64,000 nucleotides of DNA from Burkholderia singularis. GTDB taxonomy: Bacteria; Pseudomonadota; Gammaproteobacteria; Burkholderiales; Burkholderiaceae. The notes beneath the pieces were generated by a model. That model worked only from the letters and a program-made list of their open reading frames with translations. It did not search any database and was not told where the DNA came from. Both the position numbers and the translations under genes were made by a program. Of the stretch, positions 52,608 to 60,099 are shown piece by piece. The stretch covers positions 52,119 through 116,118 of the forward strand of contig NZ_FXAN01000034.1 of assembly GCF_900176645.1 (NCBI RefSeq), given 5' to 3'. Positions within the stretch are counted from its first letter, which is position 1. Every line of letters begins with the position of its first letter.

Positions 52608-53986
52608 GCGGCAAGCGGCGGCGCCTCGCACGCCTGCCGGCGTCGCTGCGCGGCCGGCTGCTGGCATGGCTGCTGCCCGCCGCGTGCGTGATCGGCCTGC
52701 TGGCGAGCGCGGGCACCTACTGGGGTGCGCTGCGCGAACTCGACGATCTGCTCGACGACCAGATGCGCAGCCTGTCGAAGCAAATTCAAGTCGATGCCAC
52801 CGGCAAGCTGTCGATCGCGGGCCGCGACAAGAGCAGCACGCACCATCCGCTCGACTACGATCCCGACGACGTGCTGCTGCAAGTCTGGCGCGACGGCAAG
52901 CTCGAATTCACGACCGACCCCGCGACGCATCTGCCGCCCCCCGATCGAACCGGCTTCGTGCAACTCGACACGTCCGGCCAGCGTTGGCACACCTTCACGC
53001 GCGAAAGCGCGGGCACGACGATCCGCGTCGCCCAACAGCGCCAAGCGCGCTGGGAAGCGATTGCGGGCATCGCCGTGCATCTGCTGTGGCCGGTGTTGTC
53101 GCTGCTGCCGCTGCTCGCGCTCGGGTTGTGGTTCGGCATCGGCTACGGGCTGCGACCGCTCGGCGCAATCGCGGCCGGCTTGAAGCGCCGCCACGCCGCC
53201 CACCTCGAACAGCTCGACATCGCGACCGTACCGGCGGAAGCCAAGCCGCTCGCCGCCGCCATCAACGATCTGCTCGCGCGGCTCGACCGCTCGTTCACGC
53301 TGCAGCGACACTTCATCGCGGACGCGGCGCACGAGTTGCGCACGCCGATCATGGGCCTGTCGATTCAGACCCAGCTTCTCGGCCGCGCGGCGAGCGCCGA
53401 CGAACACGCGCGCATCGTCGCGCAGATTCACGCGGGCGTGTCCCGGCTCGCACACCTGGCCGAGCAATTGCTGACGCTCGCGCGGCTCGAGCCCGACGCA
53501 CCGGCCGCGTCGTTCGCCGATGTCGATCTCGTCGCGCTGGGCCGCTCGGTCGTCGCCGAGCGCGCGCGCGTGGCAAGCGCGCAGCGCGTCGACCTCGGCA
53601 TGATCGGCGGCGCGGCGCCCGTGCATGTGTCGGGCAACGCCGACATGCTGCGGGTGCTGCTCAACAATCTCGTCGACAACGCAATCCGCTACGCGGGCGC
53701 CGGCGCGCGCGTCGACGTCGAGGTGCACGCCAACGCCGGCTCGGGCGGCACGGCGCTCGAAGTGCGCGACAACGGCCCCGGCATTGCCGAAGCGGATCGG
53801 CCGCGAGTCTGGGAGCGCTTCTATCGGGGCGGCGGCGCGCAGCTCGTGTCGACATCGGGCAGCGGACTCGGGTTGTCGATCGTCAAGCGCATCGCCGAGC
53901 AGCATGGTGCGGCGGTATCGCTCGAAAGCGGCGCGAACGGACGCGGATTGACGGTCAAGGTGCGGTTTCCGGCTTCGCAAACGTAA
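52604..53986 (+). CDS. Sensor histidine kinase (QseC/PmrB-like)
   Basis: A 460-residue inner-membrane kinase. Helix 1 is near residues 16-40 (LLAWLLPAACVIGLLASAG) and helix 2 near 150-180 (LLWPVLSLLPLLALGLWFGI), with a periplasmic 2CSK_N-type sensor of about 110 residues between. A HAMP linker follows. The H-box is ADAAHELRTPIMGLSIQ, the N-box LLNNLVDNAIRYAGAG, the G boxes DNGPGIAEA and GSGLGLSIVKR. Overlap with the regulator by 4 bp shows coupling. The ligand is unknown. Confidence 0.92.
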   Translation: MSGKRRRLARLPASLRGRLLAWLLPAACVIGLLASAGTYWGALRELDDLLDDQMRSLSKQIQVDATGKLSIAGRDKSSTHHPLDYDPDDVLLQVWRDGKLEFTTDPATHLPPPDRTGFVQLDTSGQRWHTFTRESAGTTIRVAQQRQARWEAIAGIAVHLLWPVLSLLPLLALGLWFGIGYGLRPLGAIAAGLKRRHAAHLEQLDIATVPAEAKPLAAAINDLLARLDRSFTLQRHFIADAAHELRTPIMGLSIQTQLLGRAASADEHARIVAQIHAGVSRLAHLAEQLLTLARLEPDAPAASFADVDLVALGRSVVAERARVASAQRVDLGMIGGAAPVHVSGNADMLRVLLNNLVDNAIRYAGAGARVDVEVHANAGSGGTALEVRDNGPGIAEADRPRVWERFYRGGGAQLVSTSGSGLGLSIVKRIAEQHGAAVSLESGANGRGLTVKVRFPASQT

Positions 53987-54164
53987 TTGACCGCGCTCGA
54001 ACATGCACGCGGCAATTTCGCCATCTATTCGATTCAATGATCGGCTCGACAGAAACTCGGCGGGAATTTTTCGATAAATAAAAATGGGAAAGGCACAGAA
54101 GCCAGGCATTTGCAAAAAATTCCCGCCCTCCGTCTTTCCCCATTTCTCATAAAATCTCGGTAGT

Positions 54165-54192
54165 AAAAAACGGGCAGCCAACAAGCCGCCCG
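54165..54192 (-). terminator. Rho-independent terminator of the glycine-zipper peptide gene
   Basis: On the minus strand CGGGCGGC and GGCTGCCCG form an 8-bp stem (one G:U pair) with a short TTGTT loop, followed by TTTTTTAC. It lies 26 bp after the peptide stop codon. The plus strand shows a weaker AT-rich tail and could also end the two-component operon. Confidence 0.75.
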
Positions 54193-54217
54193 ATCAATTT
54201 TTATTTTAGCGCCGCGA

Positions 54218-54502
54218 TTACAAGCCCGAGTTGGTAAAACCGGAGATAAGCCCGTTGACGGCTCCGGCAAGCCCGCCCACCACCAGACCGGTAGGGTAGC
54301 CCAGCACGCCGCCGACCAGCGACGTCACCGGAGCCAGCACACCGGCGCTGCCGTCCTGGCCGGCAATCCAGCCGCCCTGCTGAGCAAGCGTCAATCCGCC
54401 GCCCCACGCACCATTGACTAAACCGCTGAGAGCACCGAGGACCCCGCCGAGCAGACCCGCACCGGAAACAGCCTCCACTTCCTGCATGTTGAGTTCTTGC
54501 AT
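54218..54502 (-). CDS. Glycine-zipper peptide with double-glycine-type leader (bacteriocin/microcin candidate)
   Basis: A 94-residue peptide (97 from ATG 54511). The start at 54502 is preferred since AGGA lies 9 bases ahead; from 54511 it would abut. The N-terminus MQELNMQEVEAVSGAG has the pattern of double-glycine leaders (acidic, then VSG-A/G), normally cut by a C39 peptidase-ABC exporter. The mature part, beginning LLGGVLGALSGLVNGAWGGG, is hydrophobic and glycine-rich; about a quarter of all residues are Gly. Two similar blocks (GGVLGALSGLVNG and GGVLGYPTGLVVGG) suggest membrane-active glycine zippers. No exporter or immunity gene is beside it, and it has its own terminator and an operator-like palindrome. 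It is not a family I can name. Confidence 0.72.
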   Translation of the reverse strand: MQELNMQEVEAVSGAGLLGGVLGALSGLVNGAWGGGLTLAQQGGWIAGQDGSAGVLAPVTSLVGGVLGYPTGLVVGGLAGAVNGLISGFTNSGL

Positions 54503-54531
54503 GTTCAGCATTCCTATAGGGTGATATATAT

Positions 54532-54550
54532 GCCAGATGCCCCATCTGGC
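54532..54550 (-). promoter_or_regulatory. Perfect operator-like palindrome upstream of the glycine-zipper peptide
   Basis: GCCAGATG-CCC-CATCTGGC has perfect 8-bp arms. It ends 29 bp before the ATG at 54502, with TATATAT (54525-54531) between them that may be the -10 region. CCAGAT/ATCTGG half sites recall LuxR-type boxes, but the spacing is not the standard CT-N12-AG. Confidence 0.5.
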
Positions 54551-55000
54551 CAGGTTATCGGCCTAGACCTCATCGCCGTCGGCCAATCTCGCAGCCCGCG
54601 CATCAGTAAATCAAAATGTGATTACGCGTCTAACGGATTCTGCTTTTTGCTTTTGAAGCGATGGCAACGACAAAAGATATATCCATTATATTCAGAAGAT
54701 ATGAAGAAACTACTTTTTATAAATTTTTAATAATCTTTCAATTAGAAAGGTGGTGATGGCTTTAGCAAAAGCCATTCAATCTTATTAATCCGGGAGAACG
54801 ACTTTGCCGAATAAGCCGGGAGTGCCGTCGATAGCGTGACGGCCATGCGAGCCGGCCACGCGGCGGGAAATCCGGACGGCGAGGAAATCTTCACTTCAGG
54901 GAGTTCATTGACACGCCGGTAAGCGGGCCGCCCACAACGCGACGTTCGCCGCAACGCAAGCCGTCACGCATCGTCAGGCCCGTTTCGTTGACGAATCCGC

Positions 55001-55064
55001 TTTTCCACAATTTTTGTTGGCAAGCTTGTGGACATCCTGAGCATCGATCGATCAACTCCTTGAT
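55001..55064. repeat. Paired-box repeat, copy A
   Basis: A 44-bp core (55001-55044) starting TTTTCCACAATTTTTG and ending TGTGGACATCCTGAGCAT, followed by a looser tail ending CAACTCCTTGAT. The inner TCCACAA and TTGTGGA boxes are inverted, 15 bases apart. TTTTCCACA differs by one base from the DnaA box TTATCCACA. Copy C differs from this core at 2 positions, copy B at 4, copy D at 8. Confidence 0.8.
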
Positions 55065-55145
55065 GCAACAGTAATTTCGGCAATGCGCCAGATAAACGAC
55101 ACGCCGACGTTCGACGCCGCGATTTCGCGAGGGCTCATCCCCGTC

Positions 55146-55209
55146 TTGTCCACAATTTTTGTGAGCAAACTTGTGGACATCCTGAGCATCCACCACTCAA
55201 CCCATTGAT
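55146..55209. repeat. Paired-box repeat, copy B
   Basis: Same orientation as copy A, with 40 of 44 core bases identical (55146-55189). Boxes TCCACAA and TTGTGGA are both intact. The tail ends CAACCCATTGAT, close to that of copy A. Confidence 0.8.
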
Positions 55210-55309
55210 CCGGCGATATTTTTTCCATCGTATCAGGCGCGCGGCAGCCGGCACATGCCCGCCCGGCCGTTCATCACGCCACACACCGCCGTGGCCGCCG
55301 TCCTGCGCT

Positions 55310-55373
55310 TTTTCCACAATTTTTGTTGGCAAGCCTGTGGACATCCTGGGCATGTGCCGGCCAACACGTTGAT
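55310..55373. repeat. Paired-box repeat, copy C
   Basis: Same orientation, with 42 of 44 core bases identical to copy A (55310-55353). One outer box base differs (CTGTGGA). The tail ends CAACACGTTGAT. Confidence 0.8.
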
Positions 55374-55728
55374 CCGACTCGCTTTTTCGAAGGGCGTCAG
55401 AAGCGCGGCAGCGCGCGCGGCTATCTCGACGCACGGCGGGGAGCGCTTCGCACGAACGCTCGGACACACGCCTAGGCGCATTCTTCATTCATTGTGAGTC
55501 ACGTCGCCGTACCGCCCATGCAGCGCACGGCGTCGAGGTATAGCCACATAGACCTATCGTTCGGACGGTTCTCGCGCAGCCAGCCGCGCGGACGCAGCGG
55601 CCTTGTCGATACGCGCCTACAGTAGGAAAGGCGGCCGTAGCACTTCCGTGCTCATCGCACTCCTCCGATGAAAACGGCGCCTGTCCCGCACGCCGCCTAT
55701 CCGTCATCGGGAAACGACCAGGACGCGC

Positions 55729-56208
55729 TTACCGCGCAGGCGGTATCGCCTTCTGCATCGCTTCACGAATCTGTTCCGGTGTCAGATCCTGCTTATGAGT
55801 CCCCACGGACCAGCGATGGCCGAACGGATCGTCCAGTTGCCCATAGCGATCGCCCCAGAACATATCGGTGGCCGGCATCGTCAGCTTCGCACCGGCCTCG
55901 ACCGCACGCGCGATCGTCTCGTCGACATCGGGCACGTACAGATGGATGAATACCGGCGAGCCTTTCAGCGCGATTGGCCCGAGCGCGCCGCAATTGGCCA
56001 TTTCGTCGACAAGCATCAGCGTCGAATCGCCGATCCTGACCGATGCATGCATCAGCCGGCCAGGCTCGTGCGGCGAAGGCAGCCGGCTGAGTTCGACGGC
56101 GCCGAACGCCTTCTTGTAAAACTCGATTGCGGCGGCAGCGCCGTCGCAAATCAGATGGGGGGTCAGCGAGTGCATCCCTTCGGGGATCGGTTTGACTGCA
56201 GCGGACAT
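55729..56208 (-). CDS. VOC (glyoxalase-fold) protein, PhnB-like
   Basis: A 159-residue protein of the vicinal-oxygen-chelate superfamily. The ATG at 56208 has AGGAG at 6 bases. The PhnB-type pattern is clear: LTPHLICDGAAAAIEFYKKA at the start, MHASVRIGDSTLMLVDE, then AVEAGAKLTMPATDMFWGDR and LDDPFGHRWSVGTHKQDLTP. PhnB-like proteins have the fold but usually lack a known activity. It stands alone, between the repeat array and copy D of the repeat. Confidence 0.92.
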   Translation of the reverse strand: MSAAVKPIPEGMHSLTPHLICDGAAAAIEFYKKAFGAVELSRLPSPHEPGRLMHASVRIGDSTLMLVDEMANCGALGPIALKGSPVFIHLYVPDVDETIARAVEAGAKLTMPATDMFWGDRYGQLDDPFGHRWSVGTHKQDLTPEQIREAMQKAIPPAR

Positions 56209-56598
56209 GGTGCGGCTCCTGGACTGTGGGTGATTAATCGGACGATTCGAGCGCGCCACGTGTGGGCGCTCTATCACCACGACGAACCAGCTCGTCCGAA
56301 ATCGACACAAGCCACGACATTTTTTAGCTTCGACGGCCAAAGCAGGAATAATCGTCCTGTGCGCCGCCGCGCGATCACTACGGCGGCTCAACTCGATGAG
56401 CCCTCTTGCGCCCGAATGTAGCCAGCGAAACCACGCGCAACGCCCGGCAGCATGATCGATACGCCGCTCAACGTCGAAACCGCGAGCATCGCGCCGATAC
56501 CCGATGCACGGTAAAGACCGGTTGTCGAATCGGATACTGGTCCGCACCGAATCTCAGCTCCCATGGTCAGCGCAAAAAAACGCCGCAGCGGAGGAGTG

Positions 56599-56632
56599 AA
56601 GAGTACCGACCCATAAAGAGTACCGACCCATA
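56599..56632. repeat. Perfect 17-bp tandem duplication
   Basis: AAGAGTACCGACCCATA occurs twice in direct succession (56599-56615, 56616-56632). It looks like a recent slippage or duplication event. Confidence 0.85.
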
Positions 56633-56686
56633 CGCATTGCCGCGCTTACCGGATAGACGGGCGCGCGACGCAATCTGCCCGGCCGG

Positions 56687-56750
56687 TTTTCCACAGTTTC
56701 TGTCGACAAACATGTGGATATCCTGCGCATGCAAGCGCCAAACCGTTGAA
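56687..56750. repeat. Paired-box repeat, copy D (diverged)
   Basis: Same orientation as A-C; 36 of 44 core bases agree with copy A (56687-56730). The boxes are TTTTCCACA and TGTGGATAT; the latter read backwards (ATATCCACA) differs by one base from a DnaA box. The tail ends CCAAACCGTTGAA. Confidence 0.75.
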
Positions 56751-56844
56751 ACCACGACGGTTTCCGCATCGCGGCAATCCACGGGCAACGCGGCGCGGCG
56801 GCGATCCCGCGCGCCGCCGCGTACCCGGTATTCGACACACTGCG

Positions 56845-57108
56845 TCAATGCTTGTCGAGATTCGCCGTCAGCTCGCTCGCCTTGTTGCGCAACGCTTCAT
56901 AGCCGGAGCGAGCGTGCTCGGGCAAATCGGGATCGCCGACGAGCGCGCCAAGCGTCTCGATCAGGCTGAACAAGATGCCCTTGGCCGCACCGAGCGCGAT
57001 GCTTTGCGATTGAATCGACTCGTGCAGATGATCGACCGCCGCCTCGAGTTGTTCGAGCTTCGGCTGCTCGCCTTGCGAACGCGTGTTGCCGGGTTTGTCG
57101 TTCGTCAT
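56845..57108 (-). CDS. Small helical hypothetical protein
   Basis: An 87-residue soluble protein that I do not recognise. It has a GCGAGG ribosome site before the ATG at 57108. The chain after residue 15 is almost wholly helical: LEQLEAAVDHLHESIQSQSI, then a more hydrophobic LGAAKGILFSLIETLGALVG, then HARSGYEALRNKASELTANL. Heptad-like spacing suggests a helical bundle or dimer. There is no signal peptide. It stands alone, between the VOC gene and the debranching-type glucosidase gene. Confidence 0.65.
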   Translation of the reverse strand: MTNDKPGNTRSQGEQPKLEQLEAAVDHLHESIQSQSIALGAAKGILFSLIETLGALVGDPDLPEHARSGYEALRNKASELTANLDKH

Positions 57109-57385
57109 CGTGAATACCTCGCCATACGGTTTGTTGCACTCGACGCGCCTGCACTCCCGTCGGCCAGCGCCGGGCGGTTAATCGGCGCGCGTCACGCTGC
57201 GGTGTTCGATCACCGGCGCGCAGCATCGGTTGACCCGGCGTTCGAGCGGCTAGCCAACGCCGCCCGTCAACATCGCGGATATCCAACCGCCCGAACTTCG
57301 GCACCGCGATCCCATTGTATGGTGCGCAGCGCGCGCCGCCTCGATTCAGCGCAATCCGCGCGCATTTCGACGAAATCCCCGCGCA

Positions 57386-59653
57386 TCACAGCACTGCGAC
57401 AACCCGCGCGCCGCCGTCGGCAACCGCGACCACCTGCCCGTCGACGCGCCGGAACGTCAGCGACACGTTATCGTCACCGACGCGCAAGCCGTCGATGCGC
57501 AGCCAGTCGACGCCCTCCGGCAACGCCGGCCGCTCGATGCGCACCTCGCCGCGCGCCGCGTCGACGCCAATGCCGAGGCACGCCTGCAGCATCATGAACG
57601 GCGCACCTGCCGCCCACGCTTGCGGCAGACACGCAACCGGATACGCAGTCGGCGGCTCGCCGCGCTGGCGAGGGAAGCCGCAAAACAGTTCGGGCAGCCG
57701 CATGTCGAAGCTCACGGCCGCTTCGAAAAGCGCCCGCAGCAGTTCGATCGCCGCGCGCTTGTCGCCGTAGCGCGCGAGACCGCGTGCGGCAAGCGCGTTG
57801 TCATGCGGCCAGACCGAGCCGTTGTGATACGCCATCGGATTGAAGCGCGGCTGCCCCGCCGCGAGCGTGCGCACGCCCCAGCCGGTCTGGAACAGCGTCG
57901 AGTCGAGCACGCGCGCGACCGCTTCGCCGCGGCTTTGCTCGGGCAGCCCGAACGCGAGCAGATGGGCGGCGTTCGACGCAAGCACGCGGCAGAGCTGGCC
58001 GTGCCCATCGACCGCGATCCCGTAGAAGCCCGCCTCGGGCATCCAGAACAACGCCTCGACCTGCTCGCGCAACGTCTTCGCGCGCAGCGCATAGCGCCCG
58101 GTATCGGCCGCGTGGCCCCGCCTGCGCGAAAACTCGGCCATCGCTTCGAACGCTGCGCACGCATACGCCTGCACCTCGACGAGCGCGATCGGCCCATCCG
58201 GAAACCGGCCGTCCGCGTGAAATACCGAATCGTGGCTGTCCTTCCACCCCTGATTCGCGAGACCGCGCTCCGACGTGCGCTGATAATCGAGCAGTCCGCG
58301 CGGATTACGGTCGCATACGTCGATCACCCATTGCGTCGCCCGTTCGAGCGCGGGCCACAGCTCGTCGATCAATGCATCGTCGCCGGTCTGCTCGACGTAG
58401 GCGCCCGCGAGCACGACGAACAGCGGCGTCGTATCGACGCCGCCGTAATACAGCGCGAACGGCACCTCGCCCGTCGCCGCCATCTCGCTTCGGCGAAACT
58501 CGTGCATGATCTTGCCGGGTTCGGCATCGCGAAACGCCGACGTCTCGCGCGCCTGGTGCGCGGCAAGAAAGCGCAGCACGCCGCGTGCAAGCGACGGTTG
58601 CAGCCACAGCATCTGTAGCGACGTGATCACCGCATCGCGGCCGAACGGCGTCGAGAACCACGGAATGCCCGCATATGGATAAGGGCCCGTGTCGAGTTGG
58701 GTCGTCAACAAACCGAGATCGGCCAGCGAACGGTCGAGCCACGCGTTGAACAGCGGATTGCTGGTGCGCACCCGCGCCATCGCGCGGCGGCGCTCGCGCA
58801 TCGCGCGGTGCACGCCGACGAGTGCGCCGCGCAGCGCGCCGCGGCCTGTGTCGGGAATCGGCGGCGCAGCGCCGGCGGCTTCGCCCACGCGTGCGTCGAC
58901 GCTCAGATAGATCGACACGCACGCTTGCGCGGCGATGTTCAGCGCGTAATCGGCGCGGTCGACCGACAAGCGGGCAGGCGCCGGCGACAAACCGATGCAA
59001 ACCGAGCGCGACACGCCGTCGAGCCCGTCGTAACGCAACTGGACGCCGCCCGCGTCGATTCGCGGCGGCGCGATCACCCCGCGCCGCGCACGCGGCGTGC
59101 CGCGCACTTCGAACATGTCGAGGAAGTCCGCGCCGAACGATATCGACAGCGGCACTTCGGCATCGGCCGTTCCATAGTTCGTCAGCGTAAGCGCCTCGTG
59201 CAGCACATTGCCGGCCAGCACGCGCATCCGCTCGATGTGGATCACGCCTTCGGGCGTCTCGCTGCCGCCGAGCGGCGGCAGCGGCCGGTTCGTCAGATGC
59301 GCGGTAAACGACGCGTTGTCCGCGCTCGTTGCCCCAGACAGCAGCGATGGCGCGCGGCCGCCGAAGGTGAGCCGCCATTGCGACAGCACACGCATGTCGT
59401 CGACGAAAAAGCCGTCGTCGTGCCCCGTGATGTCGCCGAGCGCATCGCCGACCACGAACGCGCTGCCCGCCTTCAGCACGTGCTGGCTGCCGCGCGCGGG
59501 TTTGCGCACGTCGGGCTCGGGCGCGACGAACGCCACGGCGGGCGACGGCACGGGCGCCGGCGAAGCCGTTGCTGGTGCATGTGTCAGCGTGGATGTGCAA
59601 GCGCGCGCGGCGGCCGGGCCGCGAACGGAGGAATCATCTGCAGTCGTCGACAT
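57386..59653 (-). CDS. Amylo-alpha-1,6-glucosidase / glycogen-debranching-type enzyme
   Basis: A 755-residue protein. The ATG at 59653 is preceded by GGGAG; the longer start at 59704 is not needed. After a disordered Ala/Pro/Ser-rich stretch (to about residue 55), an N-terminal beta-sandwich (GDE_N-like; HVLKAGSAFVVGDALGD, GFFVDDMRVLSQWRL) leads into an (alpha/alpha)6 catalytic domain. Marks are AGIPWFSTPFGRDAVITSLQ, DYQRTSERGLANQGWKDSHD and YHNGSVWPHDNALAARGL, the standard acid residues of this family. Related enzymes act on glycogen branches or disaccharide-like glucans. No glycogen gene is adjacent; with treA in the same window, a stress-carbohydrate role is possible but unproven. Confidence 0.9.
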   Translation of the reverse strand: MSTTADDSSVRGPAAARACTSTLTHAPATASPAPVPSPAVAFVAPEPDVRKPARGSQHVLKAGSAFVVGDALGDITGHDDGFFVDDMRVLSQWRLTFGGRAPSLLSGATSADNASFTAHLTNRPLPPLGGSETPEGVIHIERMRVLAGNVLHEALTLTNYGTADAEVPLSISFGADFLDMFEVRGTPRARRGVIAPPRIDAGGVQLRYDGLDGVSRSVCIGLSPAPARLSVDRADYALNIAAQACVSIYLSVDARVGEAAGAAPPIPDTGRGALRGALVGVHRAMRERRRAMARVRTSNPLFNAWLDRSLADLGLLTTQLDTGPYPYAGIPWFSTPFGRDAVITSLQMLWLQPSLARGVLRFLAAHQARETSAFRDAEPGKIMHEFRRSEMAATGEVPFALYYGGVDTTPLFVVLAGAYVEQTGDDALIDELWPALERATQWVIDVCDRNPRGLLDYQRTSERGLANQGWKDSHDSVFHADGRFPDGPIALVEVQAYACAAFEAMAEFSRRRGHAADTGRYALRAKTLREQVEALFWMPEAGFYGIAVDGHGQLCRVLASNAAHLLAFGLPEQSRGEAVARVLDSTLFQTGWGVRTLAAGQPRFNPMAYHNGSVWPHDNALAARGLARYGDKRAAIELLRALFEAAVSFDMRLPELFCGFPRQRGEPPTAYPVACLPQAWAAGAPFMMLQACLGIGVDAARGEVRIERPALPEGVDWLRIDGLRVGDDNVSLTFRRVDGQVVAVADGGARVVAVL

Positions 59654-60099
59654 CGAAACTCCCATGCTGCGTGCAACGCGCGGTGTGCGCGACAGGATTG
59701 GCACAGCATAGGGCAGAATGCGCCCGGCGCGCAGCCTCGCGCCGCACGTTGGCCTATCGGCCTACCGGCTTGCCGCGAGGCTTGGCGGCCAAGCTCGTCG
59801 ATGACGGGCCTGCGCGCGGCCGCCGAAACGCCAGTCGGCAGCGCCGACCCACCGGACGACACGACCGGCACCGCGCTGCACCGCCAGCGCCGCAAGCGCC
59901 GGGAGCCGCGGCCGGCGCGATCACCCCGGTCGGAGCGGTCGGCGGACGGGCTGCATCCGGCGGCCAACAGCCGCGGCCGTATTCGACGCTAACGCCGCGG
60001 CGCTTTAGCCAGCAACGCGGCGCGGCTGGATGACGGAGTTCGCGCGACGTCCGGTTCGGTCCGGCCATCGCGTGCACGTGGGGCGGCCTGCCACCGCGG
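59654..60099. other. Intergenic region
   Basis: No gene is supported in these 446 very GC-rich bases. Open frames here lack a ribosome site. I see no terminator. Confidence 0.35.

Larger units (their letters stand above)
54503..55728. other. Long gene-poor region with AT-rich patch and repeats
   Basis: I support no gene in these 1226 bases. The part 54600-54780 is the most AT-rich in the neighbourhood. Three copies of a 44-64-bp repeat occupy 55001-55373. Between 55374 and 55728 nothing is seen. Confidence 0.5.
56209..56844. other. Intergenic region with repeat copy D and a tandem duplication
   Basis: No gene is supported in these 636 bases. It contains a perfect 17-bp tandem duplication at 56599-56632 and copy D of the paired-box repeat at 56687-56750. 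Confidence 0.5.

Noticed and set aside
54532..54550. Classical lux box before the peptide gene
   Set aside because: The half sites are similar, but the centre is 3 bases instead of the needed spacing, so I call it only an operator-like palindrome.
54742..55196. Minus-strand open frames overlapping the repeats
   Set aside because: They are long only because they pass through the repeats. No start signal was found for the full frames, though very short repeat-encoded peptides are kept as a hypothesis in the findings.
55001..55353. CRISPR-like array
   Set aside because: Three similar elements occur, but spacing is irregular (145 and 164 bp), the copies differ from one another, and there are no cas genes.
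55001..56750. Replication origin of the second chromosome
   Set aside because: The boxes resemble DnaA sites, yet no rep, parA or parB gene and no classical iterons are present.
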